Assembly: GCA_031761405.1 (NCBI GenBank)
Contig: JASEVX010000336.1
Location: 1 to 64,000 of the forward strand
Length of the DNA: 64,000 nucleotides
DNA from: Serripes groenlandicus
Taxonomy: Eukaryota; Mollusca; Bivalvia; Cardiida; Cardiidae
Direction: 5' to 3'
Part shown: positions 11,601 to 21,892 of the stretch, piece by piece
How the letters are laid out: each line of letters opens with the position of its first letter
Numbering within the stretch: position 1 is the first letter of the stretch
Position numbers and translations under genes: made by a program
Notes under the pieces: generated by a model
The model's database searches: none
What the model was told of the DNA's origin: nothing
Seen by the model: the letters and a program-made list of their open reading frames with translations, nothing else

Positions 11601-14600
11601 ACAAAATGTATGTGTAACAACTGCTAATATCGGAGAAAATTTAATCAAGAGCGTGAATGAAACTGCTAGTTGAAGACATTGTAAATGAAATATATCAATA
11701 AAGAACAATTGATGCATTTAAATCTTTGAACAGTTTGTAAGAGGACCTCACAAGTATCATTCCGATGACGTTTGGTTGATATCAATCCAATTATTTGGGA
11801 GGAGATTGTGTTTAAAGCTAAAAGTTCATTTTATCGCTATTCTGATGCAGCATGGCAGCTATCTTTTTAAACTAATCGATATGGCTTGAACAAATTACAA
11901 ATGTATTCTGAAATCAGACAAAAACTTGAATAGAAAAGGAACTATTAAGTTTTGTCATTTTGTCCCTTTTCTGGCTGCCATGTTTTTCAACCAATCAGTA
12001 CGGCTTAAACAAATCTTTAGAGAATCACTCAAGGACCATTTGTACTAACCTATCTTGGAATATAACAAGCGGATTCAGAGATGACGAATTTTACAGTATA
12101 TGCATTTTACCACCTTCCTGCTACCGCAGCAACAAATGTTGTGTTTATTATTTATATCTTTGAACAACCAACTGATATGGCTTGAACAATTTTCGTAGGG
12201 AGTCTCTGAGGGAACATTTTTACTAAATAACTGGAATCGGACAAGAATTTTAAATATTGGGTATTTAACTCCCTTTTTCAGATACCGCACAAACAAGAGT
12301 TCTACACATTTCTTTGAACATAATTAAGAAAAGGACCGCCAAAAGAATATTCCTTGGTTTTTTTCCAGTGGATAAGGATGAGATGTTATTTGAAGCTAAA
12401 CGTTCAATTGTTACCTTAATAGATGCCATCATATTTCTACGACTTTCAACCAATCAATACGACTAACAACTTGTAGAGGGTCACTTAATGAACAGTTCTG
12501 CTAAACTATCTTGAAATCAGACAAGCACTTTCATAAGAATGCAGTTTTAAAATTGTGTCATTTGTCCCTTTTCTATACCGCCTGATTGCCGTATTTAACA
12601 ATCAATCAATATGATCATATTTTCAGAGAGTTAGTTTAAACTTATTTATTTTAAATCGATTGCGAAACAAGCTTTAAGCTTATATTAATCACGCTCGATG
12701 TCTGCTTCCTGGATACTTAACCAGTACTCGCGCCGTTTGTGTGGAAAAATCCCAAAGGCAGAACCCGCTCATCACGGGATTCGAACCCTGGACCTTTGGT
12801 ACAAGAGGCCGACGCTCTACCTCTGTACCACTGTCTCTTTTCAGAGAGTTATCCAATGATAAATCAGACAAGCTAATTCAGGAATGAATTTTTTTAAAAA
12901 TGGGGTAAATTTCACCCCTTCTGATGCCGCACCAAGTTCTCCGTAGAAAATAAAATACCGCAAAATGTCTTCATTTGCCACAATATTTCTAAAAATCGTC
13001 TGCTGCAGAGGCGTCACAAAGGGTCTGTATGTTGGTAAGATTTTATTCTAACCAGATTAGAAAACATTGTGGCAAAAGGAGATATTGCTCTTTATTTCCC
13101 CTTTTGCCACAATGTCTCCAAAAGTTGTCTGCAGCAAATGCATCTGCAAGTTGAAAAAAGTGCTATTCAAATATCACAGACAAGTCATAAGGAATATTAC
13201 TATTTCTGTAACTAGAGGGAACAAATGGTGATTTGTTCAGGCGGTTGTACACACACTGGGGGGGGGGGGGGGTGGTATGGGGGATGGGGCGTGGGGCGTG
13301 GCTGGGGCGTAGTGATATCCTTATCCTTACTTAAATATGATATTTACACATTCGGAGATTATTTGCACTATTTTTCTTGAGAACTGATAATAGAAATGGT
13401 GTTCTCAGTCATTTACATCACGTGACTTCAAAATATCACTTTTAACTATGGCAGCCTTGCTAACGCAAACCTACCAAAAAATCATCTTCGGATCATAGTC
13501 ATATCGTTTTGTTAAACCTGTTTTGAATTCTGTAAGAATTGCTATATAAAAAAAAAATATTATTCCGATGTACCATATCCTTATAATAATGTGTGTATTG
13601 ATTAAAGAATATCATAATATATCATCACAGCTCACAACATGTTTGTAAGTCGAGTTCTAAAGCGTTGGAGCGGTTTTATTGCAAAACACACTTCTATTGC
13701 AATTCTCTTTGTAAAGAATTGTGTTACAATTATTTTCACTGCAACGAGTTTTGCAATAATTTTCTTCGAAATTGATATCGAGGTGAAAACCCGTCTTAAG
13801 TGTGTACATGACCAAAACAAATCATTTTCGGACCACATCCTGACTTCAAATGTCACATCGTTATGTAAAACGTTTTTTTCTTTTTTTTTAAGAATTGCTA
13901 TATGATATTACGAAGGATGGTATTCCGATGTGCCATATTCTTCTAGTAATGTATGTATTAACTAAAGAATATCATCACAACTCACAACTCACAACATGTT
14001 TGTAAGTCCAGTTCTAAAGCTTTGGAGTGGTTCTTATTACAAAACTCACTTTTATTGTAATTCTTGTTGTAAATAATGTTTTAACAATTGTTCTCATTGC
14101 AACGAGTTTTGAAATATTTTTTTTCGAAATTTTACTCGAGGTGAAAACCCGTCTTAAATGTGTACATGACCAATACAAATCATCTTCGGATCACATCCTG
14201 ACTTCAAATGTGAAATCATTATGTAAAACCTGTTTTGTTTTGTAAGAATTGCTATATGACAGAACGAAGAATCATATTCCGATGTGCCATATCCTTGTAA
14301 AAATGTGTGTATTGACATAAGAATATCATCACAGCTCTCAATATGTGTGTTGGTCGTGTTTTAAAGCGTTGGATTGGTTTTTTATCGCAAAACTCATTTT
14401 TATTGCAATTCTCGTTGTAAAGAATATATTACCATTTTCGGTCATTGCAACGATTTTTGCCTAAAAAACATTTTTAACTCGAAATGTAAACCCGTCTTAA
14501 ATGTGTACATGACCCATAGAATCATTTTCAGATCACATCCTGACTAGACTACAAATGTCACATTGTTATGTCAAAGCTGTTTTGGTTTTTGAAAGAATAG

Positions 14601-17600
14601 CTATATGACATAACGTATAATCGTATTCCGATGTGCCATATCCTTGTAATTATGTGTGTATTGACTAAAGAATATCACCACATATGCGCCGGTTTGAACC
14701 CATTTCAGGAAATGGCTTAAGTGGCTTTTTTAAGTCGTTGTTTACGTCATCATCAACACATGACCCTGAGTTATCAACATCACACGACCTTAAGTCATTA
14801 TCATCACCGAACCATATGTTGTCGCCATTACCGGAAACTACTTGAGCAATATCATCAAATGTATAGCTTTACCGAAAACATCCATACATTATAAAATAAC
14901 GACGCTTCGAAAAATTACTATTAAGTAGAAATTACATTGTTTTTAACAATTGCTCGATTTCTCACAATATTTCAAAATCTTTCGTTACTATCAAGTAAAT
15001 GATTTAAACGTTTGAAGACGCATTTTGACGCAGATTCTACAGACTGCATTGAAACACATCGGGAAAAACGCATAAACAGCTTATTGGAGCATTTTTTATA
15101 TCTCATATATAGTTTTCCTACATACATGTTGACCTTTATTATGAACAGACGGTGATGAACGGGTCTTGATTTGAAAAAAAGACCGTAAAGGGTAAAGGTG
15201 GTAAACGAAAAGTATTGAAAAGTATTGAACGATATAAAATCCCTAAACCAGAAAATTTGTATATCCGTTTTTATCGCGTACTATGAAATTAAACACTGAG
15301 AAGGAATGAAGGTAAGGATAAGCACTTGACTAGCCATTTAAAGTTATATAACCATCTTACTAACGACCCTTTTTCATTCTACGTTATATCGAATAGCTTT
15401 CGTTGTATGGTGTTTTACGCCACTGACTACAATTATTCAGTTATATCAAGGCTTTTCCTGGATAGATAACCGTCCTTCGTTGGGTTTTCATTAAGGCTAA
15501 AACAAATTTCTTTGTGTGTGTGTCCCCAACAAACTCATTTATTTTAGAAAGGCTTTACTTCTCCCAAATAAACTCCCGGTGCTCCTACAGAAGCTACCGG
15601 AGCTATTAAATGCGCTCTTGTCGCTTCAAAATGAGCTCCCGGAGCTCTTCAATAAGCGCGCGGAGAAACTATATGCGTTCGCGATGTTCCTAGATGAGCT
15701 CCTTAATGAGTTCCCGGAGCTCCTAAATGTTTTTGCCTCTTTCAACAATTTTACAAATAAGAGCTAAATTAGGGAGTGTCAGTGGTCTGTTATACAGCCT
15801 ACAACTTTGAATATGTGTTTTTTAACAAACGGAATTTGGTGCATACTGCTGTGAGCATATGATTTGATGATGATGACGACGATAATGTTGATGATGATAA
15901 TGAGTAACAGGAAGAGTCAGAGCAGGAGGAGGAAGAGCAAGAGGTTGAGGAGCAATAGTTAGAGCAGGAGGAGGAATAGCAGGAGGATGAAAATCAAGAG
16001 GATAATGAGCAGGAGGAGGAAGAGGAAGAGCATGAGGAACAGGAGTAGGACGAGCAGGAATAAGAGGAGCAGGAGTAGGAAGAGGAGGCGGGGGACCATG
16101 AGGAACAGGAGGAGGAACAGGAGGAAGAACGGAAGATGGGGTTACTCCTTCATACAACTTTGTTCAAAATCTATCGACGTAGAATGCGGAAAATGCTTCG
16201 CCGTTTTAAACTATCTTTAAGTTATTGCAAAACTTGTTTTTATTACAAAACTCGTTGCTACAGAGCACCTACACATCTCTTCGAACAAGTGCCGTCATTG
16301 AAGATCCAGATCAGCTGGATTACATTTCAGTGGTACGTTTACACGAGTGGGACCATTAGATCACTACAGATCCTCATCGAGCTGTATCTGTACTGGCAAA
16401 TCGAGAACTAAACAGGTCGAACATATCTGAATGTTAATTTTCATGTTTACATACGTACGTAGCTATGGTAACAACGATTTGGTAGGACGCCCTGAACACA
16501 TCGTAAAGAACATAGGCGACCCAGATTGACTCCGTTTTAGCGATGATAATAAGGAAGGCTCCGTTTAGCCCGCACACAAGTGACATTAATGTCTCGGCTC
16601 GTCCTTTAACCGACCAATCCACGGGTACCAGGCCAATTAACAACACAGTTATCGAACCTGGAAATATAAATAATGATTTCAACACATTTAGTGACCCAGA
16701 GTACTGCTTTCCCAACATGGTATTAACGAATGAGTGAATCAATCAATAACATTTATTTTGATATAAGTTAATTATGAAAATAAAACTGACGATTGAAAAC
16801 CGAATTTTCAAATTGGGGACCATGCTATGCCTATTTCGGTTATTAAATGAAGAAGTTGATAGAAGTGGGATCAAATGTTGCGTGGAGGAATCTGTACGTG
16901 AGCGGCGAGAACCCCTTGAAACTCAAGTTTAGGATATTCGACCAGTGTAGATGCAGATCAACCTAATCTACCTTTCTCGGCACTTTACTCATTATATTCA
17001 CTGTGCAAACAATAAGTCACAGAAGCTTTTAATAGACTTTAAACGAACATTTACATTTGAATCAGACAGTATGGACGTAGAAACAGATCTGTATCCAAAC
17101 TTGTCAAACATGCTATATGGTTGATTAGCATAGCTTATTAATTGGGCCTATCGCCATTTTAACAATTTTCAATCATATCTAGTTCATCTATCTGTGTTTC
17201 CAGGCTTTCCCACACCGCTATTTTACAGACCAGTCTTTACAAGCAACCAGCCGCTTTTCCACTTAGGTTGTTAACGTATTATTTTTGTATTGACTTTTGT
17301 CAACTGTAGGAGAGAAGGTTGGCCGAGATAGGGTTTGAATTTAAACCCCTGGTTATCATAAACAATATATTTATATACAAATATTCATATTTACTAAACA
17401 ATGTTCCGGCAGCTTCAACAGCACCGTTGTATAGATGCCTATCCTCCTTGTGGGTGTCGATATGTTTCCACAGTGTCTGAACATAGTTACCGACTTGCAA
17501 ATTTCCACAGGTAGCAAACACCCACCAGAGCGCCCATATTCTTACAATTTTCGATGAATAAATATTCTTTAGTTCGTTCAGGAGAAAATTAAACCCTGTC

Positions 17601-18262
17601 CGTAGTTTAGATTTGGCGATGCCTTTCTTAATGTGTGTGTTGGGCGCATCAGGTAGCTCGTCGATAGTTTCATCTTGTACAGCTTTTCGGTGGAATATCT
17701 CAGAATACTGTACACTTGGTAAAACCAAAGTCAACACAAATCCTATACACACACTAATAAACGAAAATATGTTCAACTGAAACAGGTCTAATGTTTCGGA
17801 TGATACCAACAACTGGCCGCAAAGGTACGCAACAAATTTACCCGCAAGTACACTCGCACGCGTAAAACTCGACACTCTCCCAAAGTTCTGTTCCGTAACC
17901 ATAGAGAATAAGTAGGAATAGTAAACCACCTCAGCAGCAGACGTGAACCCAAACGTCACCTGCATCAGCTGCATGGCCGGTACGCCCTTGGCCCAAAGTA
18001 ACAAGGCCCATGTCGATATGTAAGCAGCAGCGGATATCACCAATATGGGTTTATAACGTAGGAAATCCGCCAAGAGAAACACGGGTATAATCCAAATAAA
18101 GGTGGAGTACGTCCACCAAGGGTATACCTCATTGTCCACTTGATCATCGGTCAAGTTTTTCCATGGTCCGGTCAAGTATGACGTAAGGTAAGCTTCGGAA
18201 GGTCTGAGGTTGTTAAAGAATCCGATAGAACATACTATTACAGTTATAATTACTATATCCAT
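5566..18262 (-). CDS. SLC19A: SLC19-family transporter (thiamine/folate type), left copy, four exons
   Basis: A multi-pass plasma-membrane carrier of the reduced folate carrier family, which moves thiamine or folates. Coding exons are 18262-17395, 16657-16459, 7761-7620 and 5691-5566; phases (1, 2, 0) join without a break to give 444 aa. Family marks include RPSEAYLTSYLTGPW near residue 20 with an N-glycosylation site at Asn36, NEVYPWWTYS near residue 44, LADFLRYKP, AAEVVYYSYLFSMV, then a hydrophilic loop (about residues 200-230) and WALWWVFATCGN opening the second half. I count about 12 hydrophobic segments. Human members are about 480-590 aa, so this is slightly short, mostly in the termini and loop. 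Intron 2 is 8.7 kb and full of repeats. Substrate cannot be told from sequence. A near twin is at 58358-63562. Confidence 0.9.
5861..6202. mobile_element. Composite MITE with CAGGGGCGTAGC-type inverted termini
   Basis: It runs from CAGGGACGTATC to GAGCTACGCCCCT (imperfect inverted termini) and contains the GGCCGTCTCGTGAG-to-CTGATCTGG body found in other MITEs here. The same composite, in the other orientation, is at 60519-60868. The termini resemble hAT-type ends. It sits in intron 3 of the left transporter. Confidence 0.7.
6203..6362 (-). repeat. SINE fragment (family A-like)
   Basis: A minus-strand piece with CAAGCAACTGCCTGC, a TTTGACATTTGTCAAACGT block and a decayed B-box (GGGCTCGAACTCAC). 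The tail is missing. Confidence 0.55.
6505..6705 (-). repeat. tRNA-derived SINE, family D
   Basis: Reads on the minus strand from a tRNA-like head (GTTAGCGTCGGGGCTTTGAA, then GGGTCGATCCCTAG) to an AACGGCATAAAACC end. Related copies are at 33335-33530 and 54225-54430. Confidence 0.65.
6943..7065. repeat. Dispersed repeat shared with 32836-33005 and 54770-54930
   Basis: Carries TTTCCCATACTAGTCCGGT and GTATTATATGGAAACAATGG, both present in the two arm copies. Function and family are unknown to me. Confidence 0.6.
7170..7610. repeat. GAT/ATG trinucleotide-rich low-complexity block
   Basis: Imperfect GAT, GATGTT and GATAAT repeats start just inside intron 3. The right arm has its counterpart as purer CAT/ATC runs at 63590-64000. 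Repetitive-peptide frames on both strands are products of the repeat. Confidence 0.85.
7620..7761 (-). CDS. SLC19A: SLC19-family transporter, left copy, exon 3
   Basis: The acceptor is TTTTCAG and the donor GTAGGA; 142 bp. It encodes AKYLPKQRYGFVFGLNMFGA and ETILTAIVVDKHGLAVDIQ, matching the family block before the last helix. A long GAT/ATC repeat starts just inside the following intron. Confidence 0.9.
7941..8395. repeat. Tandem duplication, ~184-bp unit, about 2.5 copies
   Basis: Unit starts lie near 7941, 8125 and 8309. Shared words are ACAATCATGGAAT, GCAGTTAGTGATATACCC, TTGGTCATTGG and GCATCTTTGACTGTG. Inside intron 2 of the left transporter. Confidence 0.85.
8580..9280. repeat. Degenerate tandem repeat containing ACTAGGTCACTAG-type words
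   Basis: AAACTAGGTCACTAGACAAA, AAGGTCACTAGACCAAAT and similar phrases recur with TTGTTAACACTC about every 130-280 bases. The style is common in molluscan introns. No coding potential. Confidence 0.6.
9495..9925. repeat. Minisatellite, ~20-26-bp GTGTATGACGATGAATAGCA unit
   Basis: About 17 imperfect units of TGTGTATGACGATGAATAGC and shorter variants. Frames through it encode repetitive His/Ser/Tyr-rich peptides with no gene features. Confidence 0.85.
9926..11750. other. Intronic non-coding sequence
   Basis: No gene. AAACATTTATTTCAGA occurs twice about 95 bases apart near 10357 and 10440. At about 11250-11300 there is a relic of the TTTAACC-type small element (CATATAACAAATCTGCAGCA). Otherwise nothing recognised. 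Confidence 0.45.
11751..12619. repeat. Degenerate tandem array of a ~190-bp unit
   Basis: Recurring phrases are AACCAATCAGTACGGCTTAA (variants ATATGGCTTGAACAA), GAGAATCACTCAAGG, CATTTGTACTAA and TGTCCCTTTTCTGGCTGCC, spaced 170-220 bases. Strongly diverged. Found in many bivalve introns as far as I recall, but I cannot confirm by search. Confidence 0.6.
12620..12851 (-). repeat. tRNA-derived SINE, family B, with 14-bp target duplication
   Basis: The body (12634-12837) carries a minus-strand tRNA-like head with a B-box (GGTTCGAATCCCGTGATGAG) and an A-box-like region. It is flanked by TTTTCAGAGAGTTA at 12620-12633 and again at 12838-12851, a clean target-site duplication showing retroposition. 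Another copy is at 56278-56480, at an unrelated site with a different duplication. Confidence 0.88.
12960..13150. repeat. Hairpin MITE copy
   Basis: AACATTGTGGCAAAAGGAG faces CCTTTTGCCACAATGTC across a short A/T-rich core (13065-13120), giving a long stem. A CGTCTGCTGCAGAGGCGTCA end lies upstream at about 13000. Confidence 0.7.
13255..13312 (+). other. G-rich tract with quadruplex potential
   Basis: A run of about 14 G is followed by several further G3-G5 runs (GGGGG, GGGG, GGGG, GGGG) within about 55 bases. The density of G-runs meets the usual quadruplex pattern. Inside intron 2 of the left transporter, on its template strand. Confidence 0.7.
13420..14695. repeat. Tandem array of a ~350-bp unit, three copies plus a partial
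   Basis: Units begin near 13639, 13994 and 14340 at ATGTTTGTAAGTC. Each holds TTGGAGCGGTTTTATTGC, GTGAAAACCCGTCTTAA, GTGTACATGACC and a GATCACATCCTGACT block; a partial unit precedes them at about 13420-13560. Frames spanning the units are repeat-driven. Confidence 0.85.
14696..15870. other. Intronic non-coding sequence
   Basis: No gene. At 15565-15735 short CTCCCGGAGCTC-like palindromic words repeat and give a Leu-rich frame that I do not regard as coding. Confidence 0.4.
15871..16135 (+). repeat. Purine-asymmetric GAG/AGGAGCAGG tract
   Basis: About 260 bases of almost pure purine on the plus strand: imperfect AGGAGGAGGAA and GAGCAGGAGTAGGA units. The complementary frame is a Pro/His-rich low-complexity peptide. 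Such tracts can form triplex structures. It lies about 320 bp downstream of transporter exon 2. Confidence 0.8.
16459..16657 (-). CDS. SLC19A: SLC19-family transporter, left copy, exon 2
   Basis: The acceptor is TTCCAG and the donor GTACGT; 199 bp. It encodes SSITVLLIGLVPVDWSV, SLVCGLNGAFLIIIA and VLYDVFRASYQIVVTIAT, which align with the second-half helices of SLC19 proteins. Phase fits exons 1 and 3. Confidence 0.9.
17185..17335 (-). repeat. SINE fragment, family A, head-side piece
   Basis: Minus-strand GGCCAACCTTCTCTCC, TTGACAAAAGTCAA and AAAGCGGCTGGTTGCTTG words. The right arm has the matching fragment at 59262-59470, so it predates the split between arms. Confidence 0.7.
17395..18262 (-). 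CDS. SLC19A: SLC19-family transporter, left copy, exon 1
   Basis: It encodes residues 1-289 plus one base, covering the first half, the central loop and the first helix of the second half. The start ATG is the first in frame and matches the start of the right copy. The donor is GTAAAT after a codon-phase-1 break within GTLF-S; the frame reads on past it into intron for about 30 residues. Confidence 0.9.
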
Positions 18263-18737
18263 CGTTATCGGGTCACAAACTTAAACGTTTTGAATGTAAA
18301 CACGTGTGATTATGTTTACAAGCAGAGATGTTATATGTCTCTGTTACAAGCCACCGTTAGATACGAGGGAAAGTAATCTTATCATTTCAAACTGTTATTG
18401 TATCTGTTATCTTAGTTACTTTAATCCTTGCCCACGTACAAACAAATCTGGAGCAGACAACTTTGAAAACATACAGATAGATATATTGAACATTTCCATA
18501 TATGAGGGTATGATTACACATAAGAGTTATAAAACCGTGTCAAATAGAAAATATACTGGTGAGAGATGTGTTCTCCTTTAGTCACACGGTTTTCAAAAGT
18601 CGTATATAACATTACCCCGCTGAACTAGTACAATTGTTGCACTCGTACTTAGTCTTGATCATATTCTTGCAACAAGTATGTTGATTAGTCATCTCGGCTG
18701 TTCAACCCTTATCCTACTGACGTCCTACAGTTGATAC

Positions 18738-19017
18738 AATTGTCTATATTGATTGATTGATTGTTTGTTTGGTGTTTTTCGTCGCTTTCAACATTTTTGG
18801 AATTATATCACGGCGTTTCCTGGGTAAGTTACCAGTCGTACTGGTCCATTTATCCTGACATCAGCTAGTAAGTCGTAATGCTTAACTGCAACCCTGAGCG
18901 CCAAGGAAGGCAGCCATTAGTCTTTGGTATAACCCGGTCGGAAATCGAACTCGTCGCCTCCCGCACCCGACGCGGACGCTCTACCCTCACACCACCAAGA
19001 CGGTTAAATTGTCTATA
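18738..19017 (-). repeat. tRNA-derived SINE, family C, with target duplication
   Basis: The minus-strand head (GGTGTGAGGGTAGAGCGTCC, B-box GAGTTCGATTTCC) is followed by a body ending in GATTGATTGATTG on the plus strand. AATTGTCTATA flanks it at 18738-18748 and 19007-19017. The right arm holds the same insertion at 57637-57900. Confidence 0.88.
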
Positions 19018-19124
19018 AGTTATGGCTAAGTTAGCTAGTTGGCTAGCATATTTCGGATATTTTTTTTGCTTAAAATTCCAAGAAATGAGTAATACAAATT
19101 AAGGTAAATATTAAGTTGCAAGAA

Positions 19125-19205
19125 TACAGAGGACTCGCGATAACTCGAAGTCGAAAGTGACCCATAAACTACTTCGAGTTATCGAAATGTTCGAGTGATC
19201 CCTCG
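19125..19205. repeat. Palindromic CGATAACTCGAAGT repeat
   Basis: GAGGACTCGCGATAACTCGA is followed by its near inverse ACTTCGAGTTATCGAAATG. It resembles one terminus of a Tc1/mariner-pogo type MITE. Mirrored at about 57455-57535. No second end was found. Confidence 0.5.
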
Positions 19206-19639
19206 TTTATGCTTACTTCATTTAATGTTTAGCTTCGTAATTCATTTAAACTTAAATGTTAATGATACAATGATACAATTCAAGCCAGTGTTCAAAAATT
19301 AAATTGAAAATATTGCGAACCGCAATGTGCCTAACGCTAAGCGAAAACCCGCAATACATGTAGCTGGAATTCGATTACGAAATTAAACATGTGATTGTCC
19401 AACTAATCAAAACAAATTGACTTCATTCACTTCTCTTCACTTTCATTAAATGCCGGTTTAACGTCGCAAACCGCTATGTACTAAACGTTTAAAACAAACA
19501 AACCACAATACAAGTAACTGGAGTTCGATTACGAAACGAACATGTGCTTGTCATGCTAGCTCCAACTTATCACAGAAAAGTTACTTCCCTTTGATTTTAA
19601 ACCACCATTTGTCATGTCCGAGAACTTTGCAGGTGTAGA

Positions 19640-19886
19640 CCAGTATTCTTAACATGCATTGCATAGCCTGTAAATTATTTATAACTACGTTTAACTACAG
19701 TTTACTACGTATAACTACGTTTAAATCGTTTATCTACTGTCCACTACGGTTAACTTCGGTAAATCCCCCACTACGGTCAACTACGTGCGTGACCGTAAGA
19801 TGTGACCGCGGCCTAAGAAAGACATGCGCATGTACGTTTCATGACATTGTTCCATTTGAACGCCATATTAGAATCACAAGTTTTAT
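19640..19886. other. Arm sequence rich in AACTACG words, flanking the Ngaro insertion
   Basis: ATAACTACGTTTAACTACAG and similar words recur. It matches 55860-56050 in reverse complement and ends at the left boundary of the Ngaro-like insertion. Confidence 0.5.
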
Positions 19887-19975
19887 TTCCCTTACATTAC
19901 ACCTCCGATACTACAATATAGCAAAAACACCAAATATATTTTTTGGTACTAGCCTCGGCAACTGCCGACCAGCTG
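19887..19975 (-). repeat. Ngaro-like split direct repeat, B2
   Basis: About 89 bases from CCTTACATTACACCTCCG to AACTGCCGACCAGCTG, repeated at 20416-20505. It forms the 3' end of the element. Confidence 0.85.
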
Positions 19976-20251
19976 TTTAATCTCAAATAATATGTTATCT
20001 CATATTATACATCTCGATCTACATACATCACCCTAAACATAAACATACTGCACAACTCTGATACGTAAATATATTATGAATAAACCTTATATCTGAGCTA
20101 CTACCACGCTATCATTCACCATGCATATATAAAAGAGAACATTAAACAATGCAGACCCTGATCGAAGTATATATCCTTCCAATCTGAATATGCAGTGTTT
20201 GAAATATCTTACGAACTTTAGTCACATTGAATAATCAATACGCATATCAAG

Positions 20252-20505
20252 AAATACGTCTGTTCGCTTGTCGTTCCCAAAGCTGAATGACTACATAATC
20301 ACGCCACTGACCTAAGTGGCACGTGCAAACTCGGCACGCCACCTATTGGAGGATACCATACAAGGGGAAATCATTTTTCATCTAATTCGCTTCGCTTAAA
20401 CAATGAAAAATACATTTCCCCTTACATTACACCTCCGATACTACAATATAACAAAAACACCAAAAATATATTTTGATACTAGCCTCGGGAACTGCCGACC
20501 AGCTG
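20252..20505 (-). repeat. Ngaro-like split direct repeats, B1 and A2 joined
   Basis: A2 (20252-20415) and B1 (20416-20505) abut directly. Their junction is what a closed circle joining B2 to A1 would produce, which is the known logic of split direct repeats. Confidence 0.85.
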
Positions 20506-20558
20506 AACTAAAAGAACAGTTTGAAAAACTACAATCCTAAAGATAACGACACACTAAG

Positions 20559-21561
20559 TCGTTCTTCAACTGAATCTTTGATATATCCGTCTTAAGCGGA
20601 CTCACTCAGCCATCTGCAATGGCGCTTAAACAGCCTATCTGAAATACCTCTGTTTGCAGCAGCTGTGGCACCACCTGACCTGAGGGAATGCAACCCAAAT
20701 TTACTTACATCTGAAACAAGAGGTTTTAAAACCTCAAGAAATATTTTCCTGAAATTGCTATATGCTAAATGTTTAGAATCTTTTTCAAAACATAACCTGT
20801 CTTGGTGGCGGACAACTGCCCAAATATGTAGCACTCAGAATCTGGAGAAATATTAGCCCAGGTGAAATACCTTTCTATATTAACTACAGGGCAAATGTTA
20901 CCGCAGTTCTTGCTATTAATAGCCATGACCCATCTCTATATGTATCTGTCTTACTGGATTCTATAAACACACACATGTATACACTGTTAATCACGAAATC
21001 ACAACGTCTCAGTTTAAGCACTTCATCGCTTCTCATAAATCCTGCATAAGCTAATAAGCAAATGCAAACAGTTCTTTGGTTCTTCACGTTAACGAAATCA
21101 TACAAATTACTATAAATCTGTTCTAGAAGTTCACTTGTCAACGGTTCTTTCTTATTCACAGGTCTAGACAATTTGCGTTTAGCTGCTTCTAATATGTTGA
21201 CAACAAGTTTGGAATCGGTAGGGGACTTTAAATCAAACAAATCATGAAACCATTTAACACTATAAAATGCATTAATGATAGGACTAGGAGTATTTCCTGT
21301 TTGAACAAGTGAAGCTAAATACAGGGCTAAATGGAACGCTTTAGCCGGCAGAACCTCCCTACTTCCCAGTCCATTACTTAAGGCCCATCTCCTCCATCTT
21401 AGGAATCCACTCTTATAAGATGAACATGTATTGTCGGCTCTTGAACTCCTAAGTAATTCTTGCAGCAAGGAAATCGTGTCCACCAAATTGTCCGGTAACC
21501 CGTCAATATCATCTGCATAGCTCTGCAAAAGTAAACGTAAAAACGGACAACACTCTGTCAT
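20559..21561 (-). pseudogene. Ngaro-like tyrosine recombinase, broken
   Basis: The integrase of the element, a DNA-cutting tyrosine recombinase. The N-terminal part (21561-20884) contains LLRSSRADNTCSSYKSGF and the first catalytic arginine in YAGFMRSDEV, then the lysine in ESSKTD. The C-terminal part (20834-20592) has the HxxR box in GLHSLRSGGAT and the His/Trp in RHCRW. At least one frameshift lies between about 20835 and 20890. An in-frame TAA at about 20592 falls just before the DGYI motif that holds the tyrosine nucleophile (near 20582), so the nucleophile is cut off. Not functional as it stands. Confidence 0.85.
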
Positions 21562-21687
21562 TCGTTATGTGAGGACATTAAATTAATAACTAACACAACG
21601 AATGTACAATTAAAATATATTAATTTAATTGTTCTTCATTTCCAATTTAATCTTAATATCCAAAAAACAGCCATACAAATCTATACA

Positions 21688-21828
21688 ACCACTGCCCTTA
21701 CCAGCAGACAACCACTGCCCTTACCAGCAGACAACCACCGCCCTAACCAGCAGACCCTGCCCTTACCAGCAGACAACCACTGCCCTAACCAGCAGACCCT
21801 GCCCTTACCAGCAAACAACCACTGCCCT
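21688..21828. repeat. Minisatellite inside the Ngaro-like element, ~23-bp unit
   Basis: About six units of ACTGCCCTTACCAGCAGAC with AACC or CC joints. It lies between the RNase H-associated domain and the recombinase frame. Confidence 0.85.
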
Positions 21829-21892
21829 TAAATGCCTGATATTGTACTGTTACAAGGGGAATAACTACTTACTAAAATAACATTTAGTTCTA

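Noticed and set aside
15516..16157. Leu-rich and Pro-rich frames
   Set aside because: Products of short CTCCCGGAGCTC words and of the polypurine tract.
17300..17394. C-terminal extension of the left transporter exon 1 frame
   Set aside because: It reads past a donor that matches the right copy, loses the family sequence and enters a SINE fragment.
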